Shown: positions 6,833 to 16,514, counted from the first letter of the stretch. The stretch is DNA of 64,000 nt from Firmicutes bacterium UBA1191 (GCA_002310095.1 DBYH01000026.1:102566-166565); one strand, 5' to 3'. Notes: generated by a model from the letters alone, not told the origin. Numbers and translations are program-made.

Positions 6833-9136
6833 TTGCATCTTGAATCGCTGGTGGAAGACCTCGCCCTGATACTGGTCGCGAGCGCCGTACTGACAATCAT
6901 ATTCCGCAAACTTAAACAGCCCGTAGTGCTCGGGTATATTGTCGCGGGATTTTTGATCAGCCCGAACTTCGTTTATCTGCCGACAGTCGTAGACCAGGCG
7001 GATATTGGCACCTGGGCTGACATCGGGATAATCTTCCTGATGTTCGGTCTCGGACTGGACTTCAGTTTCAAGAAACTCGGTCAGGTCGGAGGCAGCGCAT
7101 TCACCGTCGCGGCGACGGTAATGGCCATGATGGTCCTTGTGGGCGCCGGCGTCGGAACACTCCTTGGCTGGAGCAAGATGGACTGCATATTCCTTGGCGG
7201 AATGATTTCCATGTCCTCGACTATGATAATCCTCAAAGCATACGAGGAGTACGATCTTCTGCGTGAGGGGTTCGCCCACATGATACTGGGAGCCCTTGTC
7301 ATTGAGGACATCGGCGGAATTTTCATGCTCGTCATATTGTCCACTATTTCCGCGGGGAAGAACGTGTCCGACGCGGCCATGGCCCAGCAAATCCTCATCA
7401 TGATCATCTATCTGGTGGCCTGGATTCTCATAGGAATATTCCTTGTGCCGACTATCCAGAAGAAGATATCACATCTGCTCAACGATGAACTCACCCTCAT
7501 CTTCTCGGCGGCTCTTTGCCTTGTAATGGTGGTAATCGCCAATCTCATTGGATTCTCATCGGCATTGGGCGCTTTTCTCGCCGGTTCAATACTGGCGGGT
7601 ACGGTCCAGTCCGACAGAATCAGATTTCTCGTTAAACCTGTAAAAGACCTTTTCGGCGCCATATTCTTCGTGTCCGTCGGGATGCTCATAGTACCGAAGA
7701 TGCTTTTGGATTATATTGTTCCGATCATCATCATAACGGTCGTGGTCATAGTGGGACAGATGACATTCTCCGTAATAGGAATACTTCTTTCCGGACAGTC
7801 TCTGCACACAGCCATAAGAGGCGGTTTCAGCATGGTCCAGATCGGCGAGTTTTCCTTCATAGTCGCCACACTGGGAATGAACATGGGCGTGATCAGCACC
7901 CATCTCTATCCGATTATCGTGTGCGTGTCGGTCATAACAGCCTTCCTCACTCCTGTGTTCATAAAGAACTCGGAGAAGGCGTACAAGTTCATAAACAAGA
8001 GGCTGCCTGACAAATTGAGAAAAGCGCTCAGGAAGAACACCTCCGAGAACCAGACGAGGGACTCCGTGGACAACGACTGGAACGAGTACATCAAGAGAGT
8101 ATGCATCAGAACGGGCGCCTGTACGTCCATACTGTTCCTGTTCTACTGGGCGGGAACCAGGCATCTGATGCCTAGACTGACGGAGATGGTGGACTCACAG
8201 ATGACAGGGAACATACTGTCGGCGGCGATAATTATCGCTTTCATGCTGCCTGTCATAAACGTAATGTTCGATTCGAACAAGACGCTGTACTATAAAATCT
8301 GGGTAAAGCACAGATCCAACCATCTTCCGCTCATAACGATGATGGCCCTGAGGGTTCTGATGGGAGCCTGCTTCCTGGCTCTTGTTCTGCGGAAGATCTT
8401 CCACATACCGTTCGTAATACTGGTGCTCATAGCGGCCATACCGATTTTCTTCATCGTACGTTCGGCCTGGCTCAACGGCGTAACCATAGCCATGGAGAAA
8501 AGCTTCGTCGCCAACTTCTCTGAGAGGACGCTGGATAAGGCGAAAAAGGACAGATCGAGAGACAAAAACTACAGGTGGCTTGACGAGTCCCTCTATGTGG
8601 CTGAATTCGAGATAACGGATCCGGATTTCAACCAGACCATTTTTGACTTCACCAAGAGGAAGGACTTCGTAGTCACAATAATAAGGATCATACGTGAGAC
8701 CGAGTATATAAACATGCCTTCGGCCGACGAATACATAAGTTCCGGCGACGTGCTTCAGATGCTTGGAACAAAGCACGAAGTTGACGCCTGCACTATGCTC
8801 CTCGAAAGGAATGACGCTATCAGGTATACGGAATCCGACGACAAGGTGCTCAAGGACTTCATATACGGACAGAGGTTCGAAGGTCTGCCTGAGGAGAGCG
8901 AGCTGGTGTGTGTGCCAATCAAACTGGACGCGACCTCCAGATTCGTGCGCAAGTCCATAAAGAACTGCGGACTGCGGCAGGCGTTCGGCGCGACCATAAT
9001 AGGTATAGAGAGGGGAGCGCTTCCTATAGTCAGCCCGGGCATCGATACTGTCCTGGCTAAGGACGATATTCTCTGGCTGATCGGCGGTTCGGAAATGGTC
9101 AACAGGCTCATCAGAAGCGGCCTCATGGACAAGTAG
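6833..9136 (+). CDS. CPA2-family cation:proton antiporter with two TrkA-C-like domains
   Basis: 767 residues starting at a TTG preceded by GAAGGAAGGGG. The first ~390 residues give the hydrophobic Na+/H+ exchanger fold (KQPVVLGYIVAGFLISP, FGLGLDFSFKKLG, LGALVIEDIGG, SALGAFLAGSILAGT), typical of KefB/YbaL-type proteins. Two further membrane stretches cover about 420-560. The cytoplasmic tail carries two TrkA-C-like regions (about 585-665 and 685-765) without an obvious NAD-binding TrkA-N domain. It likely exchanges K+ or Na+ for protons, gated by a ligand bound to the tail. It lies downstream of the P-loop protein and is followed by a strong terminator. Confidence 0.87.
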   Translation: MHLESLVEDLALILVASAVLTIIFRKLKQPVVLGYIVAGFLISPNFVYLPTVVDQADIGTWADIGIIFLMFGLGLDFSFKKLGQVGGSAFTVAATVMAMMVLVGAGVGTLLGWSKMDCIFLGGMISMSSTMIILKAYEEYDLLREGFAHMILGALVIEDIGGIFMLVILSTISAGKNVSDAAMAQQILIMIIYLVAWILIGIFLVPTIQKKISHLLNDELTLIFSAALCLVMVVIANLIGFSSALGAFLAGSILAGTVQSDRIRFLVKPVKDLFGAIFFVSVGMLIVPKMLLDYIVPIIIITVVVIVGQMTFSVIGILLSGQSLHTAIRGGFSMVQIGEFSFIVATLGMNMGVISTHLYPIIVCVSVITAFLTPVFIKNSEKAYKFINKRLPDKLRKALRKNTSENQTRDSVDNDWNEYIKRVCIRTGACTSILFLFYWAGTRHLMPRLTEMVDSQMTGNILSAAIIIAFMLPVINVMFDSNKTLYYKIWVKHRSNHLPLITMMALRVLMGACFLALVLRKIFHIPFVILVLIAAIPIFFIVRSAWLNGVTIAMEKSFVANFSERTLDKAKKDRSRDKNYRWLDESLYVAEFEITDPDFNQTIFDFTKRKDFVVTIIRIIRETEYINMPSADEYISSGDVLQMLGTKHEVDACTMLLERNDAIRYTESDDKVLKDFIYGQRFEGLPEESELVCVPIKLDATSRFVRKSIKNCGLRQAFGATIIGIERGALPIVSPGIDTVLAKDDILWLIGGSEMVNRLIRSGLMDK

Positions 9137-9165
9137 GGGAGGGTGCTGTTAAAACAATAACAATC

Positions 9166-9210
9166 ACAGGTCCAGCTGATAAATACTTTTTATCGCCTGA
9201 CCTGTTTTTT
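9166..9210 (+). terminator. Intrinsic terminator of the antiporter operon
   Basis: ACAGGTC pairs with GACCTGT, with an inner GATAAA/TTTATC stem in the same hairpin, followed by a T run. Confidence 0.85.
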
Positions 9211-9272
9211 ATGCACATAAAAATGAACATTTGTGGACGGAAAAAAGAACAAGAATAATAGCCTTAAATGGC

Positions 9273-9300
9273 TTGACTGCAACGTTTGAAATGATAAAAT
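9273..9300 (+). promoter_or_regulatory. Upstream promoter of the redox operon
   Basis: TTGACT (9273-9278), 16-base spacer, TAAAAT (9295-9300). It lies upstream of the Rex-like operator and would give a leader of about 120 bases. Confidence 0.55.
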
Positions 9301-9326
9301 GTACTAGGCGCGTTATGTGTGGCTAC

Positions 9327-9344
9327 TCGTTAATTGTTTAACAA
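9327..9344 (+). promoter_or_regulatory. Rex (NADH/NAD+ redox sensor) operator
   Basis: TCGTTAA-TTGT-TTAACAA matches the clostridial Rex consensus TTGTTAA-N4-TTAACAA at 13 of 14 defined bases. It overlaps the -35 of the downstream promoter, the expected position for repression when NADH is low. The rex gene itself is not in this window. Confidence 0.75.
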
Positions 9345-9365
9345 AATCCCACGGCGCCATATAAT
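9338..9365 (+). promoter_or_regulatory. Proximal promoter of the redox operon, overlapped by the Rex site
   Basis: TTAACA (9338-9343), 16-base spacer, perfect TATAAT (9360-9365). The -35 is the right half of the Rex palindrome. Transcription would start near 9372, about 57 bases before the first gene. Confidence 0.7.
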
Positions 9366-9428
9366 TTGTTCGGTAATGTATACAAAATACATCAACAGTA
9401 ACTAGTTCAATTTGTGGAGGAAAAAATC

Positions 9429-10721
9429 ATGACTATGGAATCAGCTAAGCAGATTCTTGCGCTCCTGCCGGGCGTGGATTGCGGCGGATTCGGCGGATGC
9501 GGATATCCGACCTGTCAGGCCTGTGCAGAGGCCATCGCAGAGGGCGGTCCTATCACGCTGTGTCCGGCGGCCAATAGCGAGGCAGTAGCAGGAATTGCAC
9601 AGATCCTGGGAGTGGAACCTGTAGAGGTGGAGCCAAAGATTGCCCACGTCAAATGCACAGGCTGCTCTTCAGGAAAGGAACGCTTCGCGGCGGCTTTCTG
9701 TGAAAGCTGCGACGCCGCCAAAAAGGCGGGATTCGCGAAGGACGAATGTCAGTACGGCTGCATAGGTCTGGGAACATGCATCGACAGATGTAAGTTCGAA
9801 GCGATGACTCTGGTTGACGGAGAAGTCGTCATCGACAAGGAAAAGTGTTCCGGATGCGAAGCATGCCTTACGGGCTGTATTCAGGAGATCATCGAGATGG
9901 TTCCTGCGGACGCCACAAACTTCATTCCGTGCTCATCGAAGGCGGATGAGAAGGAAACACTGGCTGTCTGCGGATACGGATGCATCGGCTGCGGAGACTG
10001 CGCGCTGGCGTGTCCTAAGGACGCTATCGAGATGGTATGCGGAGACAAAATCGACGGAAGATTCGCCCGCATCGACTACAGCAAGTGCGACGGATGCATC
10101 ACCTGCGCGGTCAAGTGCAGAAAGAAAATCATCGTTGACACACTGCATGATCTCACGGAAGCTAAGGAAACGGTCGCTCTCGTCAGATGCACGGGCGGCG
10201 GCGTAGGCCACAGCAAGCTTGAGAAGGCCGGATTTGAGACCTGCTCCGAGATAGTCGACGGCAAGGTCGATCTGGACGGCATGGACGTATGCGAATACGG
10301 ATGCCTGGGATTCGGCGACTGCACCAAGGTATGCAGATACGACGCCATCAAGGTGGAATTCGGCATCGCCAAGGTGGACACCGACAAGTGCGTCGGCTGC
10401 GGAGACTGCTTCAGAGCTTGTCCTAAGGGCAAGATCCAGATGGTACCGTACATTGGAGTCAAGCAGGCGGCCTGCCAGTCGGAAGCCGACCCTGAGAGAA
10501 GAATGGAAGTCTGCTTCAAGGGCTGCATCGGATGCGGCGACTGCGCGGACAACTGCCCTCAGGGAGCAATCGAGATGGTAAACGGACATCCGGAAATCGA
10601 TCACGATAAGTGCGTCAACTGCGGAGTATGCACATACGTATGCTCGAGAGGACTGCTTGCCGAGAGAGAAGTTCCTGAGTACAACTATCTCCAGCGTGAA
10701 GCCATAGAGAAATACAATTAA
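9429..10721 (+). CDS. RnfB-type polyferredoxin with a tandemly duplicated four-cluster module
   Basis: 430 residues from the ATG at 9429 (GGAGG eight bases upstream). The N terminus has the RnfB/Fe-S domain (GVDCGG, GGCGYPTC, LCP; Cys 18, 24, 29, 45) but lacks RnfB's N-terminal membrane helix. Two similar modules follow, about 72-245 and 255-415. Each runs CxYGC-x-G-x-GxCxxxC, KCxGCxxCxxxC, C-x-x-GCIGCGDCxxxCP, KCxxCxxCxxxC, so about eight [4Fe-4S] clusters are predicted. RnfB normally carries one such C-terminal stretch. It is probably a soluble electron carrier for the PFOR 20 bases downstream, feeding NfnAB. No rnfA, C, D, E or G is nearby, so a standalone role is inferred. Confidence 0.82.
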   Translation: MTMESAKQILALLPGVDCGGFGGCGYPTCQACAEAIAEGGPITLCPAANSEAVAGIAQILGVEPVEVEPKIAHVKCTGCSSGKERFAAAFCESCDAAKKAGFAKDECQYGCIGLGTCIDRCKFEAMTLVDGEVVIDKEKCSGCEACLTGCIQEIIEMVPADATNFIPCSSKADEKETLAVCGYGCIGCGDCALACPKDAIEMVCGDKIDGRFARIDYSKCDGCITCAVKCRKKIIVDTLHDLTEAKETVALVRCTGGGVGHSKLEKAGFETCSEIVDGKVDLDGMDVCEYGCLGFGDCTKVCRYDAIKVEFGIAKVDTDKCVGCGDCFRACPKGKIQMVPYIGVKQAACQSEADPERRMEVCFKGCIGCGDCADNCPQGAIEMVNGHPEIDHDKCVNCGVCTYVCSRGLLAEREVPEYNYLQREAIEKYN

Positions 10722-10741
10722 GGATGAAAGGAGAGAAGAAC

Positions 10742-13700
10742 ATGAGATCCAGAAAAACAATGGACGGCAATACAGCTGCTGCACATGTTGCGTATGCTTA
10801 CTCAGAAGTAGCGGCGATCTATCCTATCACTCCATCATCCGTAATGGCCGAAAACGTAGATGCATGGGCATCAGTGAACAGGAAGAACATCTTTGGCGAA
10901 GAAGTCAAAGTAGTAGAAATGGAATCAGAAGGCGGCGCTGCCGGCGCCGTACACGGAGCTGTCACCGCGGGTGCGCTCACGAGTACGTTCACGGCGTCAC
11001 AGGGCCTGCTCCTCATGATCCCGAATATGTATAAACTGGCGGCTGAAGAGACTCCTACAGTCATCCACGTAGCCGCGAGAACAATTTCGACCCACGCGCT
11101 GAACATCTTCGGCGACCATTCAGACGTAATGGCCTGCAGACAGACAGGATTCGCGATGCTGGCGTCAAGAAGCCCTCAGGAAGTAATGGACCTGGCAGCG
11201 GTAGCTCACATGGCTGCAATTGAAGGCAAGGTTCCTGTACTCCACTTCTTCGACGGCTTCAGAACATCCCACGAGCAGCAGAAGATCTACACATGGGATT
11301 ACGAAGACCTGAAGGACATGCTGGACATGGATGCGGTCAAGAGATTCAAGGCGAACGCTCTGAACCCTAACCATCCGCACGCTCTGGGCTCAGCCGAGCA
11401 GCCGGAGACCTTCTTCCAGCACAGGGAAGCGTGCAACAAGAACTACGAAGAGCAGATCGACGTATTCATCGACTGCATGGACAGAGTCAACGAAAGAGTC
11501 GAGAGAGAACGTCCGTACAAGCCATACGAGTACTACGGCGCTCCTGACGCTGAGGAAGTCATGATAGCCATGGGTTCCATCTGCGACTGCGCCGAGGAAG
11601 TTGTCGATTACCTCAACGCAAAGGGCAAGAAGGTTGGTCTCCTCTCAGTAAGACTGTACAGACCGTTCTCAGCCAAGCATTTCGTAGCGGAGATTCCTGA
11701 GACAGTAAAGAGACTCGCGGTTCTCGACAGAACCAAGGAGCCTGGCTCAATCGGCGAGCCTCTGTATCTGGACGTTGTTACGGCACTGCACGGTACTGCC
11801 TTTGCAGAAACCTTCGTAGCAAGAGGAAGATACGGACTGGGTTCAAAGGACGTACAGCCGGGCGACGTTCTGGCCGTATACGAGAACCTGTGGGCTGACG
11901 AGCCAAAGGAAGAATTCACGCTTTCAATCGAAGATGACGTGACATATCTGTCCATCAAGGGCTCAGAAAACCCTGAAGTTGCCCCTAAGAGCACAGTAGC
12001 GTGCAAGTTCTGGGGAATCGGAGCTGACGGTACCGTCGGAGCCAATAAGAACAGCGTCAAGATTATAGGCGACAACACTGAGAAGTTCGTACAGGCATAC
12101 TTCCAGTACGACTCAAAGAAGTCAGGCGGCGTAACTATCTCCCACCTGAGATTCGGTGACGAGCCTATACGTTCGACATATTATGTAAAGCAGGCTGACT
12201 TCGTCGCCTGCCACAAAACGGCATATATCAACAGATATTACATGGTAGAAGACGTTAAGAAGGGCGGCACATTCCTTCTGAACTGTCCTTGGTCGGACGA
12301 CGAACTGGACGAGAAGCTGCCGTCGAACGTCAAGAGATACATTGCGCAGAACGATGTACAGTTCTACACCTGCGACGCAGTTGACATCGCCAAGGAACTG
12401 GGCCTTGGAAACAGGACAAACTCGGTTCTGCAGGCAGCCTTCTTCAAACTGGCTGGAATCCTTCCTATAGACGAAGCTGTCGGATACATGAAGGACGCCA
12501 TCAAGAAGACGTACGGCCGCAAGGGACAGAACGTCGTTGACATGAACTGCGCAGCCATCGACGCCGGTGTGAACAGCGTGCACAAGGTCGAAGTTCCTGC
12601 CTCATGGGCTGACGCCGAGGGAGATCTGGAGAGAACCAAGGCCGAAGGACGCGATCAGTTCTTCACTGACTACATCAACAACGTACTGAAGCCGACAAAC
12701 GGCATGTACGGTGATGATGTGCCTGTATCCGTATTCAAGGATATGGCAAACGGCATGGTTCCTTCAGGAACAGCCGCATACGAAAAGAGAGGCATTGCCG
12801 TCGACATTCCTTCATGGGACGCCAAGAAGTGCATGCAGTGCAACTGGTGCTCATATGTATGTCCTCACGCCGTTATCAGACCGTTCGTAATGGACGCTGA
12901 AGAGGCTGAGGGTTACAAAGGCATCAAGATCCCTTACAAGGAAGATGAGAGCAAGTTTTTCGCCATCGGCGTCAGCGCTCTGGACTGCACGGGATGCGGT
13001 TCCTGCGCGGACGTATGCCCGGCAAGACAGAAGGCTCTGACAATGGTAGACGCGGAAGTCAACGAACACGCCTTCCAGGAAGACTTCGATTACCTCTTCA
13101 ATGAGATCGGAACGAAGAAGGAACTGGGAAGCGACGAGAACGTCAGAAAATCACAGTTCATGCAGCCGCTGCTCGAGTTCTCGGGAGCGTGCCCTGGATG
13201 CGGCGAGACGCCTTACGCCAAGCTGGTAACACAGCTCTTCGGCGACAGAATGTTCATCGCCAACGCTACAGGATGCTCATCCATCTGGGGACTTTCGGCA
13301 CCTGCCGCTCCATACACAATCAACGCAGAGGGCAAGGGTCCTGCATGGGCCAACTCACTCTTTGAGGATAACGCCGAGTTCGGTTACGGCATGGCCGTTG
13401 CCATGAAGGCGAGAAGAGTCGAGATGCAGCACGCAGTCGAGAGACTGGCAGAGAAGCCAGAGTTCGAGGCGGCCGCAAAGGCATGGTTGGACAATATGGA
13501 ATGCGCCGAGTGCGCCGGAAAGATGGGCGACAAGCTGGCAGAACTCTGCGAAGGCAAGGACGATCCTGACGCTGTATACGTAGTGGAGAACAAGGACATG
13601 CTTCCTAAGCCGTCAATGTGGATCTTCGGCGGTGACGGATGGGCCTACGATATCGGCTACGGCGGACTCGACCACGTTCTGGCTTCAGGCGAGAACGTAA

Positions 13701-14269
13701 ACGTCCTCGTATTCGACACAGAGGTTTACTCCAATACCGGCGGACAGTCCTCAAAGGCTACGCCTATCGGAGCAGTAGCGCAGTTCGCTGCCGCCGGCAA
13801 GGGCGTCACCAAGAAGAACCTGGCTCAGATCGCTATAGCTTACGGATACATCTACGTGGCTCAGGTAGCCATGGGCGCCAACCCTGCCCAGACTCTCAAG
13901 GCCATAAGAGAAGCCGAAGCGTACGACGGACCTTCACTGATCATCTGCTACGCTCCTTGCATCAACCACGGTGTCAAGAAGGGCATGAACAAGGCGATGC
14001 TCGAGATGAAGGAAGCCGTAAGGGCCGGTTACTGGAACCTGTTCAGATACAATCCTGACGCAGTCGCCGAGAAGCAGAATCCGCTTTCAGTGGACAGCGC
14101 TCCTCCGACAGAGGATTATCAGGACTTCCTCATGGGCGAGGTAAGATACAATTCGCTGAAGCTGAAGAATCCGGAGAGAGCGGAACAGCTCTTCAAGGAA
14201 TCCGAGGACTTCGCCATGAACAGATACAAGAAGCTGGTTGAACAGAAGAAAGACCTGGAGAAGAACTAA
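10742..14269 (+). CDS. nifJ: Pyruvate:ferredoxin (flavodoxin) oxidoreductase, single-chain
   Basis: 1175 residues, the family's normal length. It oxidises pyruvate with CoA to acetyl-CoA and CO2, reducing ferredoxin. The N-terminal substrate domain reads GNTAAAHVAYAYSEVAAIYP, then domain II (GSICDCAEEVVDYL), the gamma domain (WGIGADGTVGANKNSVK), and ferredoxin motifs CMQCNWCSYVCP (~696) and CTGCGSCADVCP (~748). The TPP domain has CPGCGETPY (~816), GDGWAYDIGYGGLDHVL and NTGGQSSKATP. I place the start at 10742 because AAAGGAG lies just upstream; the ATG at 10724 is inside that ribosome site. It is the second gene of the Rex-controlled operon. Confidence 0.97.
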   Translation: MRSRKTMDGNTAAAHVAYAYSEVAAIYPITPSSVMAENVDAWASVNRKNIFGEEVKVVEMESEGGAAGAVHGAVTAGALTSTFTASQGLLLMIPNMYKLAAEETPTVIHVAARTISTHALNIFGDHSDVMACRQTGFAMLASRSPQEVMDLAAVAHMAAIEGKVPVLHFFDGFRTSHEQQKIYTWDYEDLKDMLDMDAVKRFKANALNPNHPHALGSAEQPETFFQHREACNKNYEEQIDVFIDCMDRVNERVERERPYKPYEYYGAPDAEEVMIAMGSICDCAEEVVDYLNAKGKKVGLLSVRLYRPFSAKHFVAEIPETVKRLAVLDRTKEPGSIGEPLYLDVVTALHGTAFAETFVARGRYGLGSKDVQPGDVLAVYENLWADEPKEEFTLSIEDDVTYLSIKGSENPEVAPKSTVACKFWGIGADGTVGANKNSVKIIGDNTEKFVQAYFQYDSKKSGGVTISHLRFGDEPIRSTYYVKQADFVACHKTAYINRYYMVEDVKKGGTFLLNCPWSDDELDEKLPSNVKRYIAQNDVQFYTCDAVDIAKELGLGNRTNSVLQAAFFKLAGILPIDEAVGYMKDAIKKTYGRKGQNVVDMNCAAIDAGVNSVHKVEVPASWADAEGDLERTKAEGRDQFFTDYINNVLKPTNGMYGDDVPVSVFKDMANGMVPSGTAAYEKRGIAVDIPSWDAKKCMQCNWCSYVCPHAVIRPFVMDAEEAEGYKGIKIPYKEDESKFFAIGVSALDCTGCGSCADVCPARQKALTMVDAEVNEHAFQEDFDYLFNEIGTKKELGSDENVRKSQFMQPLLEFSGACPGCGETPYAKLVTQLFGDRMFIANATGCSSIWGLSAPAAPYTINAEGKGPAWANSLFEDNAEFGYGMAVAMKARRVEMQHAVERLAEKPEFEAAAKAWLDNMECAECAGKMGDKLAELCEGKDDPDAVYVVENKDMLPKPSMWIFGGDGWAYDIGYGGLDHVLASGENVNVLVFDTEVYSNTGGQSSKATPIGAVAQFAAAGKGVTKKNLAQIAIAYGYIYVAQVAMGANPAQTLKAIREAEAYDGPSLIICYAPCINHGVKKGMNKAMLEMKEAVRAGYWNLFRYNPDAVAEKQNPLSVDSAPPTEDYQDFLMGEVRYNSLKLKNPERAEQLFKESEDFAMNRYKKLVEQKKDLEKN

Positions 14270-14284
14270 GAAAGGAGTAATTCA

Positions 14285-15133
14285 ATGTTTAAAGTTGTTA
14301 AAAGAAGACAGTTGAACGATAACATGTTCTGGCTTGTAATTGAAGCTCCTCTCGTAGCTCGCAAGGCAAAACCGGGACAGTTCGTAATACTGATCACCGA
14401 TGAATACGGTGAAAGAATTCCGCTCACCATGGCGGGACATGATTCAGAAGCAGGCACCATCGACCTGATCTTCGCGGCCGTCGGAAGAACCACCATGCTG
14501 ATGTCACAGCTGCAGGAAGGCGACTACCTTCAGGATGTAGTCGGTCCTCTCGGCAAGCCGACCAACATGGAAGGACTCAAGAAGGTCTGCGTAGTCGGCG
14601 GAGGTACAGGAAACGCTCTGGCATATCCTCTCGCCTGCGGAATGCATGACCACGGCGTTGAGGTCGACATGATCTGCGGATACAAGAGCAAGGACCTCGT
14701 AATACTCGAGGACGAGTTCAGAGCAGGCGTCGACAACCTCTATATGATGACAGACGACGGTACTTACGGTGAGAAGGGATTCACCACAGACAAGCTCAAG
14801 GAGCTCATAGAATCAGGCAAGGAATACGACGAGATCGTAGCTGTTGGCCCTCCGATGATGATGAAGTTCACATGCAAGATGGCTTCAGACTACGGCATCC
14901 ACTCCATAGCATCCCTGACGGCGTACATGATCGACGGCACGGGAATGTGCGGCGGCTGCAGATGCAAGATCGGCGGCGAGGACAAGTTCGTATGCGTAGA
15001 CGGTCCTGAGTTCGACGGTTCTCTGGTGGACTGGGACGACCTCATCAAGAGATCGAATTACTACAAAGACCAGGAAGCTGAAGACAGAGCCCACGTATGC
15101 AGATTGACAGGAGGTGTTCGTTACCATGATTAA
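14285..15133 (+). CDS. nfnA: NfnA: ferredoxin-NADP+ reductase subunit alpha (FAD, [2Fe-2S])
   Basis: 282 residues with an AAAGGAG site upstream. The ferredoxin-reductase fold binds FAD in the first half (KAKPGQFVILI, ERIPLTMA) and NAD in VVGGGTGNALAYPLA. A C-terminal [2Fe-2S] motif reads MCGGCRCKIGG then FVCVDGPEFDG. Close relatives are annotated sulfide dehydrogenase or dihydroorotate dehydrogenase electron-transfer subunit. The gltA-like partner directly downstream makes NfnAB, the electron-bifurcating NADH-dependent reduced ferredoxin:NADP+ oxidoreductase, the best fit. It overlaps the next gene by eight bases, which suggests translational coupling. Confidence 0.9.
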   Translation: MFKVVKRRQLNDNMFWLVIEAPLVARKAKPGQFVILITDEYGERIPLTMAGHDSEAGTIDLIFAAVGRTTMLMSQLQEGDYLQDVVGPLGKPTNMEGLKKVCVVGGGTGNALAYPLACGMHDHGVEVDMICGYKSKDLVILEDEFRAGVDNLYMMTDDGTYGEKGFTTDKLKELIESGKEYDEIVAVGPPMMMKFTCKMASDYGIHSIASLTAYMIDGTGMCGGCRCKIGGEDKFVCVDGPEFDGSLVDWDDLIKRSNYYKDQEAEDRAHVCRLTGGVRYHD

Positions 15134-16514
15134 TATCAAGCAGAACCAGAACCCGATGCCTGAACAGGCGCCGGATGTACGTAACCACAACTTCCTGGAA
15201 GTTGCAGAAGGATATACAGAGGAAATGGCCATCAATGAGGCAATGAGATGCCTCAAGTGCCGCAAGAAGCCTTGCGTAGGCGGATGCCCTGTAAACATCA
15301 AGATTCCTGACTTCATCGCGCAGATCGCGATCGGTGAATTCGAGGAAGCGTATCAGATAATCTCAGAGGACTCATCACTGCCTGCGATCTGCGGCAGAGT
15401 ATGTCCTCAGGAAAACCAGTGCCAGGGCGTCTGCACACGCTGCGCCAAAGGCGAACCGGTCGCGATCGGAAGACTCGAAAGATTCGCGGCTGACTGGCAC
15501 GCGGCCCACTACGGCGACGAGGAGATCCCGCCTGTAGAAACCAACGGCCACAAGGTCGCCATCATCGGCGCGGGTCCAGCGGGACTCGCCTGCGCGGGCG
15601 ATCTGGTGAACAAGGGATACGAAGTAACAGTATTCGAAGCTCTCCACAAGACGGGCGGCGTACTGGTATACGGAATTCCTCAGTTCAGACTCCCTAAGGA
15701 GATCGTTGCGGCCGAGGTTTCCAAACTGGAGGCAAAGGGCGTCAAGTTCGTTACTGACGCTGTTGTCGGAAGAGCCATCACAGTCGACGAACTGATGAAG
15801 GAAGAAGGCTTTGAGTCAGTATTCATCGGTACAGGCGCGGGACTGCCGTCATTCATGAGCATCCCGGGTGAGAATCTGATCGGGGTATGCTCGGCAAACG
15901 AGTACCTGACCAGAATCAACCTGATGAAGGCTTATCTGCCTGAGTACGACACTCCTATCATGCACGGCGACAGGATCGCGGTTGTCGGCGGCGGAAACGT
16001 TGCCATGGACGCCGCCAGATGCGCCAAGAGAATGGGAGCCAAGGAAGTGTATGTCATTTACAGAAGAAGCATGGAGGAACTCCCTGCGAGAGCTGAGGAA
16101 GTCCACCACGCAGTAGAGGAAGGCATTATCTTCAAGCTTCTGAACAACCCTGTAGAGATCCTGGGTGACGAAGAGGGTAATGTCAGAGCGATTGAGTGCG
16201 TACAGATGGAACTGGGCGAGCCTGACGCTTCAGGACGCCGCAGGCCAATTCCAATCGAAGGCTCAAATTTCGAAATTCCTGTAGATATGGTCATCATGTC
16301 CATCGGAACGAAGCTGAACACTCTGATCCTCGATACTACGGATCAGCTGGAAGCCAACAACAGAGGCGGAATCGGCACTGACGATGGAGCAGCCACCAAC
16401 CGCGAGGGCATCTTCGCAGGCGGCGACGCCGTAACAGGAGCTGCCACAGTAATCAAGGCCATGGGAGCCGGCAAGGTTGCCGCGGCCTCCATGGATGATT
16501 ATCTCAGCAAATAA
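15126..16514 (+). CDS. nfnB: NfnB: NADPH-binding, glutamate synthase small-chain-like subunit
   Basis: 462 residues from the ATG at 15126 (AGGAGGT at 15109-15115, inside nfnA). The N-terminal domain supplies two [4Fe-4S] sites (AMRCLKCRKKPCVGGCPV and CGRVCPQENQCQGVC). A two-dinucleotide-binding oxidoreductase fold follows: FAD site VAIIGAGPAGLACAGDL and NADPH site AVVGGGNVAMDAARCA, ending in GIFAGGDAVTGAATVIKAMG. Alone it would be called NADPH-dependent glutamate synthase small chain (gltA). The adjacent nfnA and PFOR operon favour NfnB: NADPH made at the expense of NADH and reduced ferredoxin. No large glutamate synthase subunit is nearby. Confidence 0.9.
   Translation: MINIKQNQNPMPEQAPDVRNHNFLEVAEGYTEEMAINEAMRCLKCRKKPCVGGCPVNIKIPDFIAQIAIGEFEEAYQIISEDSSLPAICGRVCPQENQCQGVCTRCAKGEPVAIGRLERFAADWHAAHYGDEEIPPVETNGHKVAIIGAGPAGLACAGDLVNKGYEVTVFEALHKTGGVLVYGIPQFRLPKEIVAAEVSKLEAKGVKFVTDAVVGRAITVDELMKEEGFESVFIGTGAGLPSFMSIPGENLIGVCSANEYLTRINLMKAYLPEYDTPIMHGDRIAVVGGGNVAMDAARCAKRMGAKEVYVIYRRSMEELPARAEEVHHAVEEGIIFKLLNNPVEILGDEEGNVRAIECVQMELGEPDASGRRRPIPIEGSNFEIPVDMVIMSIGTKLNTLILDTTDQLEANNRGGIGTDDGAATNREGIFAGGDAVTGAATVIKAMGAGKVAAASMDDYLSK

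Noticed and set aside
9224..9236. Possible LexA box near GAACATTTG
   Set aside because: Only one half-site (GAAC) is present; the second half is missing.
9933..10784. 283-residue minus-strand frame opposite the polyferredoxin
   Set aside because: The Cys/Gly-rich coding strand generates a stop-poor complement (Ala, Ser and Val rich). No motif, no promoter.
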